Part shown: in pieces, positions 52,796 through 62,180 of the stretch | Position numbering within the stretch: the first letter of the stretch is position 1 | Layout: every line of letters starts with the position of its first letter | DNA from: Chersky-267 sp963744115 | GTDB lineage: Bacteria; Chloroflexota; Limnocylindria; Limnocylindrales; CSP1-4 | DNA length: 64,000 nt | Direction: 5' to 3' | NCBI GenBank assembly: GCA_963744115.1 | Contig: CAVUSI010000003.1 | Location: forward strand, 682,001 to 746,000 | Translations under genes and position numbers: made by a program | The notes under the pieces: generated by a model | What the model saw: only the letters and a program-made list of their open reading frames with translations | What the model was told of the DNA's origin: nothing | Databases searched by the model: none

Positions 52796-53723
52796 CACGG
52801 GCGGACCAGGGGCAGGCGCGGATCGGGCGCCATCCCGGGCCACAGCGACCGGACCCAGGCGAGGTCGGGGTCGTCCGAGTTGGCCATCGTGCGACGGTCG
52901 CCGGCCAGCGCGTTCAGGTAGTAGGCGTCGTACCCCTGCGTGGACGCGAAGGGGTGGTAGCCCTGATCGACGATCACGCAGGTCGCCGTGGCGGACCGGC
53001 ATCAGCCGGTCGCGTGAGCCGTCGCGGTGGTAGACGCGCTGGATGGCCCAGCCCTCCGGGCGACCGAATTGGTAGAAGTAGGTCTCCTCGAGGACCGCCT
53101 CCCGAGGCGGATCGTCGACGTCGTGCTTGTGCGGCGGCCAGCCTGACCAGTTGCCCGACGGTGTGAACACCTCGCAGATCAGCAATCGGTCCGCCGGGAA
53201 GCCCGGCATCATGATGTTGTTGACCTGGCGGGTGGCGTTGCCGGCGCCGCGGATCTCGATCTCGACGTCGTCCGGACGGACGACGATCGGCTCCGTGCTC
53301 ACGCCGCCGCGACCCGTGAGGGGCGCCTGGGCGACGGCGACCACGGCCCGCCGCCTCGCGATCGGCCGGCCGATGATGCGAGCCGTCGTCCCGGCCGGGA
53401 TGTAGGCGCTCCAGGGCATGCCCTCGAAGACGGAGGGCCGCCCGGCGAGATCCAGGCTGGGACCGCTCATCGATCGCGATCTCGACGCCGCCGCCGGAGA
53501 TCGTGACGATCGCGGCCTCCTGGTCGGGACGATCGAGCAGGACGGTCTCGCCCTCGGCGAGGCCGAACGTCCGGAAGGACAGATACCGCCAGCCGGCCCG
53601 AGCCGGGTCCGCCGCGACGACACCGTCGACGTCCGGGCGGATATGGAGCGACTCGGGTGGAAGGCGGAGCGGCAGCTTGGCCGGATGGATCGTCACCTCC
53701 GGCGGCCGATCGGCGGTGGTCAC
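52795..53723 (-). CDS. Second IolB-like isomerase (two frameshifts)
   Basis: Three frames together spell another bicupin of the IolB family. It has VTIHPAKLPLRLPPESLHI, then SAYIPAGTTARIIGRP, NWSGWPPHKHDVDDPPREAV (metal ligands), LEETYFYQFGRPEGWAIQRVY, and the last part DQGYHPFASTQGYDAYYLNALAGD. Frame breaks fall near 53465 and 52985; deleting one base at each rejoins the chain. GTG 53723 overlaps the kinase stop. It shares the metal-binding motif with the IolB at 50044-50901 but is clearly diverged, so it may act on a different uronate. Confidence 0.85.
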
Positions 53724-54682
53724 GGGGTCGCCCCCTGGGGTCCGGCCGCGACGCGAGCCAGGAGCTGGTCGATCTCGTCCGGCGTGGGCATCGCCGTGCT
53801 GCACATGAGCCGAGTCGCGACGATCGCTCCGGCAGCGTTACCGCGCTCGACCGCCCGCCCCGGATCGAGGCCGCGGAGCAGGCCGGCGGCGAACGCGGCC
53901 GTGAGCGCGTCGCCGGCACCGATCCCGCAGACGACCTCGACGGCGATCCCGGGCCACGATCGCCGCTCTGCGACGGTCACCAGCGAGACGCCGTTCGAGC
54001 CGTGCTTCAGCACCACGAGAGCAGGACTCTGGTTCGGGAGGACGTCGGGGCGGAGGCCGACCGCCTCGAATTCGCTGTCGCTCCCGATGACGACGTCGCT
54101 CAGCCCGGCCGCCCGTTCGACCAGGGCCTGGGCCTCGCCCGGATCCCTCCACAGGGTCGGTCGCCAGTCGAGATCGAGGATCGTGATCGAGACCGACCGG
54201 CGATGGCCCGACGCCCGGCGATCCTCGAGGATCCGGAGCGCGGTGGACCGGGCGGGCTCGCTCGCGAGGAGGGCCCCGGACACGATGACCAGCGGCGCGA
54301 GCTCGACCATGCCGACGGGGATGTCGGCGACGGTGAGCTGGACCTCGGGAGCGGGCGAGGACCGGTAGAAGGTCACGGGGAAGTGCTCGGGTGGCCAGAC
54401 CTCGAAGAAGGCGACCTGCGTCCTGGATCCGTGACGGATCACGATGGGCCCGACGTCGATGCCCTCGCCGGCGAGGAACGTCAGGACGTGCTCGCCGTGC
54501 CCGTCGTCGCCGACACCGGACACGAGTGCCGTGCGGATGCCGAGTCGGGCGAGGCCCGTCCCGATGTTGCCCGAGAACCCGCCGACGGCGCGAACGAACG
54601 AGTCGGCCGCGGCCAGCGTCGTCCGTGGCGTCGCCGGCGTCAGGTCGACACCGACCCTGCCGATGACGACCGCCTCGATCAT
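53720..54682 (-). CDS. iolC: 5-dehydro-2-deoxygluconokinase (IolC, PfkB family)
   Basis: IolC phosphorylates 5-dehydro-2-deoxygluconate. The 320-residue PfkB kinase has the N-terminal VVIGRVGVDLTP strand, AVGGFSGNIGTGLARLG, and the catalytic CGIGAGDALTAAFAAG with base Asp258. It matches the kinase half of IolC without a DUF2090 domain; the separate aldolase gene in the operon supplies that. It lies 16 bases from the aminotransferase start and overlaps the second iolB by four bases. Confidence 0.9.
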   Translation of the reverse strand: MIEAVVIGRVGVDLTPATPRTTLAAADSFVRAVGGFSGNIGTGLARLGIRTALVSGVGDDGHGEHVLTFLAGEGIDVGPIVIRHGSRTQVAFFEVWPPEHFPVTFYRSSPAPEVQLTVADIPVGMVELAPLVIVSGALLASEPARSTALRILEDRRASGHRRSVSITILDLDWRPTLWRDPGEAQALVERAAGLSDVVIGSDSEFEAVGLRPDVLPNQSPALVVLKHGSNGVSLVTVAERRSWPGIAVEVVCGIGAGDALTAAFAAGLLRGLDPGRAVERGNAAGAIVATRLMCSTAMPTPDEIDQLLARVAAGPQGATP

Positions 54683-54698
54683 CGGCCGCCCCGAACGG

Positions 54699-55940
54699 TC
54701 ACGCCCGGTGCTTGATCACAGCATCGCGGAACGTCGTCCCGACCTTCCGTGCCTCGGCCTCCCCGTCGCGCATCCGCAGGCCGAACGGAGCGAGGTTCGG
54801 GTCGTTGACGCCGATCCCGATGCTGATCGAGCGCTCGAGGAGCGCGTCGGTCTGGGGCAGCATCCCTTCCCGGTAGTCGCCGTGCGAGTGGGCGGGGTCG
54901 CCGCAGTCGAACGGGCAGCCCTTGCCGGTGATGGTCCGCTTCTCGAGCAGGTGGTTCATCCGGCTGTAGGTGTGCCAGCCGGACTCGGACAGGGTCTTCG
55001 AGCCGACCTCGTCGGCCACGCTCTCGGCCATCTCCCTGGACGGGAGCACGACCACGAGGTGGGTCGCCAGGTCGCCCTCCGGATCGGTCAGGGTCCGGAA
55101 GCCGATGGCCGGGACCTCCTCGAGGATGTCCTTGACGATGGCCTTGTTGGCCCGCAGGTGGCGAGTGATCGGTCGAGCTTGCGGACCTGGGCGCAGAAGC
55201 ACGGCGCCGGACAGCTCGGTCATCCGGAAGTTCATGCCGAGGAACGGGCGCGGCGCGTACTTCGACTCGAGCCGGTCGGGCGCATGACCCTGGTCGTGCA
55301 TCGCGAAGGCGCGCTCGTAGAGGTCCTTGTCGTCGGTCACGATCATCCCGCCGTCACCGCAGGTGATCGTCTTGAACTCGTTGAAGCTGAACGTGCCCGC
55401 CGCCCCGATCGCCGCCGACACCGACGCCCTGGTAGGTCGCCCCGAAGGCCTGGGCGCAGTCCTCGATGAGCGGGATGCCGTGCTGGTCGGCGATCGCCTT
55501 GAGCTCGGTCGAGCCGGGCCGGCGCGCCGAGCATGTGGACGACCAGGATCGCCGCGGTCCGCGGCGTGATCTTCGCCTCGACGTCGACCGGGTCGAGGTC
55601 GAAGGTCTGGTCGATCTCGGCCAGGACCGGGGTCGCGCCGGTGTAGACGATCGCCGAGATCGAGGCGACGTAGGTGAAGCCGGGCACGATGACCTCGTCC
55701 CCGGCGCCGACGCCGAGGCTCAGGAGGGTGATCCACAGGGCCGCCGACCCGCCGCCGTGGAGGGCCAGCCCGTAGCGCACGTTCGGAGAGCTTGGCGATC
55801 GCCTGCTCGATGTGGTGGACCTTCGCCCCGAACTTCGGGTCGTCCGACGGCCCGTAGCGGCTGAGGTAGCCACTCTGGAGCACCTCCATCACCTCGGCCG
55901 TCTCCTCGGCGCCGACGAGCTCGATCCCGGGTCCGGGCAT
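54699..55940 (-). pseudogene. DegT/DnrJ/EryC1/StrS aminotransferase, scyllo-inosose type likely (several frameshifts)
   Basis: Frames alternate but spell a PLP-dependent sugar aminotransferase. The order is SGYLSRYG, NVRYGLALHGGGSAALWITLLSLGVG, EVIVPGFTYVASISAI, HMLGAPARLDELKAIA, IPLIEDCAQAFGA, and GTFSFNEFKTITCGDGGMI, whose Lys is the Schiff-base site. A long intact C-terminus follows, from KAIVKDILEEVPAIG to the stop. Breaks near 55795, 55520, 55420 and 55195 are each mended by dropping one base; one more near 55170 needs an added base or two lost. In an inositol operon this family commonly aminates scyllo-inosose (StsC type), linking inositol to inosamine metabolism. Confidence 0.8.
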
Positions 55941-56001
55941 GGACGTCTCCCTCTCTACTCGGCGGTGTGCGGCGTGGCCCGTCGTCGAGCCGGGCACGAC
56001 T

Positions 56002-57901
56002 TCAATGCAGGTCGATCCGCTGTCGGTGCGCCGGTCCAGCTCGTAGGTCTCACGCGCGTCGCGGACGCCGTCCTGCGTCGCTGGCGGCGGCAACCGGGAC
56101 GTCCCACCACGACTCGAAGCCGGGGACTCGCTTCTCGGGCTCGGTCGGGACGACGATCACGCGTGATCCGGTCGGCTGCGCGTGCCTGGGCGAGCGCGTC
56201 GCGCAGCTCGTCGGGCGTGCGGGCCATGGAGCGCGAGCGCGCCCATCGCCTCGGCGTGCGCCCGGAAGTCGATCGGCACGTACGGGCCGGTCAGCCGGTT
56301 GGTGGTGCGGTCGCGGAACCGCAGCTCGTTGCCGAAGTCGGGCACGCCGACGCCGCGCTGGAGGGCGAGGATGCACTGGAACCCGTGGTTGTCGAGGACG
56401 ACGATGGTGAGCTTGAGGCCCTCGGCGACGGCGGTCACGATCTCCGAGTTCAGCATCAGGTACGAGCCGTCGCCGACCATCACCACGACCTCGCGGTCCG
56501 CGTCCGCCAGGCGCACGCCCAGGCCGGCGGCGATCTCGTAGCCCATGCACGAGAAGCCGTATTCGACGTGATAGGCCTTGGGATCGTCGACCCGCCACAG
56601 CCGCAGGAGGTCGCCGGGCAGGCTGCCGGCCGCGCAGACGACGGTGGCGTGACCGCCGACCGCGTCGTTGACGATGCCGATCACCTCGGCCTGGCCGAGG
56701 TCGCCGGGCTCGCCGTTCACGGTCCGCAGCCCGGTCACGACGGCGTCCCACTCGCGCTTGAGCGTCGGCAGACCCGCTCCCGGTACGGCGCGGATGTCCC
56801 GGCGTAGCCGGCGGCCGAGAGCTGCGGCGTCGAGCGCGCGCAGCGCCTCGCGCGCGTCGGCGACGACGGGCATCGCGCGCAGCTTGTGGGCGTCCATCGG
56901 GCCGACGTTGATGCCGATGAACCGTGGCGTCGGGGTTCTGGAACGTCGTCCTCGACGCGGTCACGAAGTCGCCCATCCGGGTGCCCGACGCCGATCACCA
57001 GGTCGGCGTCGTGCGCCGAGCCGGTTCGCGGCGAGCCCGCCGTTCGTACCGACCGGTCCCGGCGTTCATCGGGTGGTCCCAGGGCAGGGCGCCCTTGCCC
57101 GCCTGCGTCTCGACCACGGGGATGCCGAACCGCGTCGCGAAGGCCGACGAGCGCATCGGTCGCCTCGGAGTAGATGGTCCCGCCGCCGGTGACGATGAGC
57201 GGCGCCTTCGCCGCCGCGATGAGGCGGACCGCGTCGGCCAGGTCCGCCGCGCTCGGGCAGCGGCCGTCGGACCCGCCAGACGCGACGCTCGAAGAACCGC
57301 TCGGCCAGTCGAAGGCCTCGGCCTGGACGTCCTCGGGCAGCGAGATCGTGACCGCCCCGGTCTCGACCGGGTCGGTCAGCACCCGGAAGGCCTCGGGCAG
57401 CGACGCGAGCAGCTGCTCCGGGCGGGTGATCCGGTCGAAGAAGCGCGAGACCGGGCGGAACGCGTCGTTCGCGCTCGAGTCGCGCTCGATCGGATGCTCG
57501 ACCTGCTGGAGCACCGGATCGGGCGCCCGGTTCGCGAAGTAGTCGCTCGGCAGCAGCAGGACCGGGATCCGGTTGACCGTCGCCGTGGCCGCGCCGGTGA
57601 CCATGTTCAGGGCGCCCGGCCCGACCGACGACGTGCAGGCGTAGGTCCGCAGGCGGTTGCGATGCCGGGCGAAGGCGGTGGCGATGTGGACCTGGGCCTG
57701 CTCGTTCTGGGGCCGGTAGTAGGGCATCTCCTCGGCGTCGCCGAGCTCCTCGAGCGCCTGGCCGAGCCCGGCGACGTTGCCGTGCCCGAAGATGCCCCAG
57801 ACGCCGGCGATGAACCGCTGCTCGCGGCCGTCGCGCTCGACGTACTGCTGGGCCATGAAGCGGACGATGGCCTGACCCACGGTCAGTCGGACAGTCTCCA
57901 T
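56002..57901 (-). pseudogene. iolD: 3D-trihydroxycyclohexane-1,2-dione hydrolase IolD, ThDP-dependent (many frameshifts)
   Basis: IolD opens the inositol-derived ring. The intact N-terminal about 240 residues start METVRLTVGQAIVRFMAQQYVE, with a VWGIFGHGNVAGLGQAL region and NEQAQVHIATAFAR carrying the ThDP-activating Glu. Later frames give RFGIPVVETQAGKGALPWDH, AHDADLVIGVG, GEPGDLGQAEVIGIVND, VEYGFSCMGYEIAAGLG and DREVVVMVGDGSYLMLNSEI, the ThDP/Mg motif. About ten frame breaks lie between 57180 and 55995, nearly all fixed by dropping one base. The repaired gene ends at a TGA at 56002. It heads the leftward operon under the operator at 57912. Confidence 0.85.
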
Positions 57902-57911
57902 CGTCCCTCCT

Positions 57912-57927
57912 TGCGCAACCGATTGCA
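57912..57927. promoter_or_regulatory. LacI/GalR-family operator between iolD and the PHP hydrolase gene
   Basis: The 16-mer TGCGCAACCGATTGCA contains the LacI-family core AANCGNTT exactly (AACCGATT, 57917-57924) with TGC/GCA flanks. It is 11 bases upstream of the iolD start and about 60 bases upstream of the divergent hydrolase start, so one repressor could control both transcripts. No LacI-family regulator gene is in the window. Confidence 0.65.
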
Positions 57928-57985
57928 GTGAAGGTATCATCGCGGCTCGCTCCACGTCAACATGATCGGTCGGGAGGGTCGGGCC

Positions 57986-60603
57986 ATGACCACCGGGCGC
58001 GACCGGGTCCGCGACATCGACTGGCACGCCCGGTCGACCTGTCGGCGGCCTGGAACGCGTCGGACGACGAGGTCGGCGCCCGCTTCCACCCGCTCTATCG
58101 GCCGGCCCTGGAACGGCTGCCCGACGGCCCGTCGGTCTTCCGGGGCCTGCCGTTCGAGCTCGGCACGCGGGCGGCCGGTCGGCGCTGGATCCTGGTCCGC
58201 GACGCGCTGACCGATCGACCTCCGGGGACACGGCCGGGCGAGCCACCTCGTGGTCGCCCACTTCGCCGACAGCTGGCGCGATCCCGCGGGCGAGCGGCTG
58301 CCCGGCACACCCGTCGGCTGGGTCCTGCCGACCGGCGAGCCGCTCGTCCGCTACGAGCTCGACCTTCGCCGACGCCCCGTTGCAGGTGGTCGAGGTCCGC
58401 CGACGGTTCGAGATCGCCGACGGGATCATCGGCTGGGGCTTCTTGCCCTTCGCCGCGATCGGCCACCGCGCCGACGAGACGCTCGACTGGCGCGGCCCGT
58501 ACCCGCGCCAGGCGCCGGGTCGCTACGCGTCGGGCCGGCCAGGCGGGGCGCTCACGATGCTGCCCGGGTCCTGGGGACCGGCCCAGACCGGCGTGGCCGA
58601 CTTCGTGCCGACACCCCAGGACGACGTGACCTACTGGCTCCACGCGATCCCCCTCGGCGACCGCGCCGAGCCGGTCGGGCTGCGCCTCGTGCCGCTCGGG
58701 GATGGCCGGCCGGGGACCGACGTCGTCGTCGCGGCGATCACGCTCTTCGACGGGACGGCGGACCCGCTCGTCGATATGCCGCGCCGCCAGCTCCTGATCG
58801 AGGGTGGCGACGGCGGACTGCCTGAGGTCGACCTCGGGATGGCCATCCAGGCGCGCTCGCTTCCGAAGCGACCTGACCGCACCGGCGACGACGGCCCGAC
58901 CGGCTGGGGACACCCGAGTGGAGGGTGGACTCCCGACCTCGCCCGAGGCCGACGACCCGTCGCGCTCCGTCGTCGATGTCGCGCTGGCGCCCGACGCCGT
59001 GCTGACGCTCGGCGGCTGGGAGGTCGCGGCCGCGGAGCTCGACGCCGGATCGACCAGCCCTGACGGCCGGATCACGATCCGACCGCTGCCCGCTGCGGAG
59101 ATCCGGGTCGACGTCCGCCTCTCGGTCGACGGCGAGGCGACGCCGGCCCGGGTCCGGTTCGTCGCCGCGGATGGGCGGTACCTGCCGCCGCTCGGCCACC
59201 GCGAGGAGATCAACCCGGGGCTCTTCGAGGACACCGGCGCCGGCCTGATCCTCGGCGGCGACACCTACGCCTACGTCCCCGGCGCGTTCCAGATCGACCT
59301 GCCGCTCGGGCGCGGTCGAGGTCGAGGTCGTCAAGGGCTTCGATCACCGCCCGGTGCGCGCGGACGCTGCTCGTGGATCGCGCGACACGCGCGAGCTCGA
59401 GATCCCGATCGATCGTCCGATCGACCTGCGCGCGGCGGGCTGGCGGACCGCGGACTCCCACGTCCACTTCCTGGCGCCCTCGACCGCGCTGCTCCAGGCG
59501 GCCGCCGAGGACGTCACGTTCGTCCACCTGCTGGCGACGCAGCTGGGCGACGAGTTCACGAACGTCCCCGACCTGACCTGGGGCTCGCAGCAGGACCCGA
59601 GCGGCCGCCACTTCGTGATCGTCGGGACGGAGAACCGCCAGAACATGCTCGGCCACCTCGGGCTGCTCGGGGCGCGGCAGCCGGTCATGCCGTTGGCGTC
59701 GGGCGGCGCGCCCGAGGGCCGGATCGGCGCGGCGATCAGCGAGCTCCTCGCCGACTGGGCCGATCGCTGCCATGCCGAGGGCGGTCTCGTCGTCGCGGCG
59801 CACTTCCCGCTGCCGCTCGCGGAGATCGCCGCGGACATCGTCGTCGGGCCGGATCGACGCGGTCGAGATGCAGACGTTCGCGCCGGGCCTCGACAACCCG
59901 TCGATCCTCGAGTGGTACCGCTTCCTCAACTGCGGCTACCGGGTGCCGGTCCTCGGCGGCACCGACAAGATGTCGGCCGAGATGCCGCTCGGGGCGATCC
60001 GGACGTACGCCCGGCTCGATCCGGACGGCGGCCCCGACGTTCGAGGCCTGGTCCGCCGCGGTGCGCGCCGGCCGGACCTTCGCCACGTCCGGACCGGTCA
60101 TCGAGCTGTCGGTCGACGGACACGAGCCGGGCGACGTCCTGTCCCTGCCGGCGTCCGGCGGGCGCCTCGAGGCCCGGATCCACGCCCGGGCGGCGACAGC
60201 CGATCATCGGGTCGGTCGAGCTCGTCGTGAACGGTCGCGTCGTCGCCCGGCAGGATGCCTCGGAGCCGACCGCGGATCTCAGTCTCTCGGCCGACATCGA
60301 CGTCACTGCCGGGGCGTGGATCGCGGCGCGATCCCGCAGCGATCATCAGATCCATTCGGCCTACAGCACGAGCATGGCCTCCCACACGTCGCCGGTGTAC
60401 GTCGAGGTCACGGACCACCCCCTCTTCGCTCGCCGACGATGCCGCGGCGATCCTCCAGGTCATCGACGGGACCGTACGATGGCTGGAGACGATGGCCGTG
60501 ATCGCCGATCCGGCGCTCCGCGCCCGGATGGCAGAGCAGATCGCTGCTGCGCGGAGCGACCCTCCGGGGTCGGATCGACGGCAAGACGCGGGAGGACGCC
60601 TGA
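57986..60603 (+). pseudogene. CehA/McbA-type PHP-domain metallohydrolase with N-terminal beta-rich region (many frameshifts)
   Basis: The repaired protein has about 865 residues. The N-terminal half is beta-rich (RWILVRDALT, DLRGHGRASHLVVAHFADSW, VVEVRRRFEIADGIIGWGF). The second half starts GWRTADSHVHFLAPSTALLQAAAEDVTFVHLLATQ, with the His-x-His metal motif of PHP hydrolases. VIVGTENRQNMLGHLGLLG, GGLVVAAHFPLP, YRVPVLGGTDKMS and a C-terminal SASHTSP-like VNGRVVARQDASEPTADLSL region follow. About nine frame breaks are seen, each fixed by dropping one base. ATG 57986 has GGGAGGG upstream. CehA/McbA enzymes are metal hydrolases; the substrate here is unknown. Confidence 0.75.
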
Positions 60604-60604
60604 C

Positions 60605-61472
60605 GTGAAGATCGCCCTCGACCCGTACATGCTCCGCGACCGCCCGTTCGGCGAGGTCTGCCGGATCGCGGCCGACATCGGCTACGACGCGATCGAGCTG
60701 TCGCCTCGACCCGACTTCATCCCGTTCTTCACCCATCCCCGGGCGGACCGCGCCAAGGTCGGCGAGTTCCGCGCGGCGCTGAGCGAGACGGGGATGGAGC
60801 TCGCGTCGATCCTGCCGCTCTATCGCTGGTCCAGCCCTGACGAGGACGAGCGCCAGGCCGCGGTCCGGTACTGGAAGCGTGCCATCCAGCTCGCCGTCGA
60901 CGTCGGTTGCACGGTCATGAACTCAGAGTTCAACGGGCGCCCGGATCAGGCCGCTCAGAGCGAGGCGCAGTTCTGGCGCTCGATGGAGGAGCTCCTGCCG
61001 ATCTTCGAGCGCGAAGGGATCCGGCTCAACCTCGAGGCCCACCCCGACGACTTCATCGAACGCAACCGCGAGGCGGTCGACCTGGTCCGCGGGATCGATT
61101 CGCCGCTGGTCGGGTACGTCTTCTGCGCCCCGCACACCTACTACCTCGGCGACGACATCGCGGCGATGATCGACGAGGCCGCGCCGGTGCTGGCCCAGGT
61201 CCACGTCGCGGATGTGCTGAACCACCGGGCGTCGTCGGGCCTCCGCTACATCGTCAACCCGCCGGGGTCGACCGCACGGGTCCACCAGCACCTGGACATC
61301 GGCCAGGGCGAGGTCGACTGGGACGCGTTCTTCGGTGCCCTTCGCCGGATCGGATTCGACGGCATCGTGACCAGCTGCGTGTTCGCCTGGGAGGAGCGCG
61401 CCGTGGAGTCGTCGCGCGTTCATGTTCGAACGCATCCAGCACGAGCTCCGAGGCGGATCCAGCACCCGCTGA
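60605..61472 (+). CDS. TIM-barrel sugar-phosphate isomerase/epimerase (one frameshift near the end)
   Basis: This is a second AP-endonuclease-2-fold protein of the inositol locus. It has VKIALDPYMLRDRPFGEVCRIAADIGYDAIELS at the N-terminus, CTVMNSEFNGRP, IRLNLEAHPDDF with a Glu ligand, VGYVFCAPHTYYL, LAQVHVADVLNH and QGEVDWDAFFGALRRIGFDG. The frame goes astray at about 61413; removing one base gives RFMFERIQHELRGGSSTR and a stop at 61470-61472. GTG 60605 lies one base after the hydrolase stop. It is distinct from the homologue at 50898-51782 and may be the inosose isomerase or dehydratase. Confidence 0.85.
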
Positions 61473-61550
61473 GAGTCCGGGCCCGGTGGCTGCAGCCTCG
61501 TCGCCGGCTCGGAACCGAGTCGCCGGCACGGTGCGGCGCGGCGCGCTATC

Positions 61551-61664
61551 GGCCGGTTTAGAACCAGCTTCGCCAGCGATCGACGCCGTGATGGTTCCGT
61601 GTGAAACCGGGGTCGCCGTCGCGCTGCGCTGCCGGCCGGTTAGAACCAGCATTGCTAGCGATCG
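61551..61664. repeat. Direct repeat pair of about 32 bp in a non-coding interval
   Basis: Copy 1 (61551-61582) starts ggccggtttagaaccagc and ends cagcgatcg. Copy 2 (61634-61664) starts ggccggttagaaccagc and ends tagcgatcg. They differ by one deletion and a few bases and are 83 bases apart. The surrounding 61473-61800 stretch is AT-richer than the neighbouring genes and contains further short motifs such as ctagcaatg (61650, inverted, and 61793). I see no gene there. It may be a decayed mobile or REP-like element. Confidence 0.6.
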
Positions 61665-61810
61665 GCGATCTCGGATCGAAACGGTCATAGCCGGCCTCCG
61701 AATGCGACCCTGCGACCCTCTACAGCAATGCCCGTCGTATTCCTGCGCCCGGAACGGTCCAGTGCAACCGAATCCGACGTTTCGGGCCATTCCTAGCAAT
61801 GGTGGTTGTG

Positions 61811-62016
61811 CCGCAGGACGTGGCGTGGCCGCGGGACATGGCGTGGCCGCAGGACGTGGCGTGGCCGTGGCCGCGGGACATGGCGTGGCCGCAGGACGTG
61901 GCGTGGCCGCAGGACGGGGCCTGGCCGACGGGACGGCGGGGCGTAGCGGCGGGGCGTAGCCGCGGGACGTGGCGTGGCCGACGGGACGGGGCCTGGCCCA
62001 CGAGACGGCGGGAGTG
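61811..62016. repeat. Imperfect 18-bp tandem repeat (minisatellite)
   Basis: Units close to caggacgtggcgtggccg follow one another about ten times, with variants cgggacatggcgtggccg and acgggacggggcctggcc and one six-base slip. Because 18 is a multiple of three, one plus frame reads a repeated Asp-Val-Ala-Trp-Pro-Gln hexapeptide. The open frame (61799-62188) has no ribosome site or family match and runs into the dehydrogenase gene, so I treat this as a repeat rather than a gene. Confidence 0.8.
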
Positions 62017-62110
62017 GCGGCACGATGCCCGGCGATGGGTCGGGACCCGTTCGCGACCGCGGGCAGATGGTGGCGGTGCCGGAGCCCTTGATCCACGCGC
62101 CGGCTCCATC

Positions 62111-62127
62111 TGTGCAAACGTTCCAAC
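62111..62127. promoter_or_regulatory. Possible LacI-family half-conserved operator upstream of the Gfo/Idh gene
   Basis: The stretch TGTGCAAACGTTCCAAC contains AAACGTTC (62116-62123), which matches the LacI-family core AANCGNTT in all but the last position. It lies about 55 bases upstream of the dehydrogenase start. It resembles the better site at 57912-57927 and could respond to the same regulator, but alone the match is weak. Confidence 0.35.
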
Positions 62128-62180
62128 AGGTGGTAGTCTCGGCTCTCGTCGGTGGGCCGATGCAGGGATGGAGCCCAAGC

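Noticed and set aside
55000..61472. Programmed +1 frameshifting as the cause of the breaks
   Set aside because: Contexts do not share one slippery heptamer or stop-codon arrangement, and more than one break per gene would be needed; sequence error is simpler.
61811..62016. CRISPR array
   Set aside because: Units are contiguous 18-mers with no unique spacers and no cas genes nearby.
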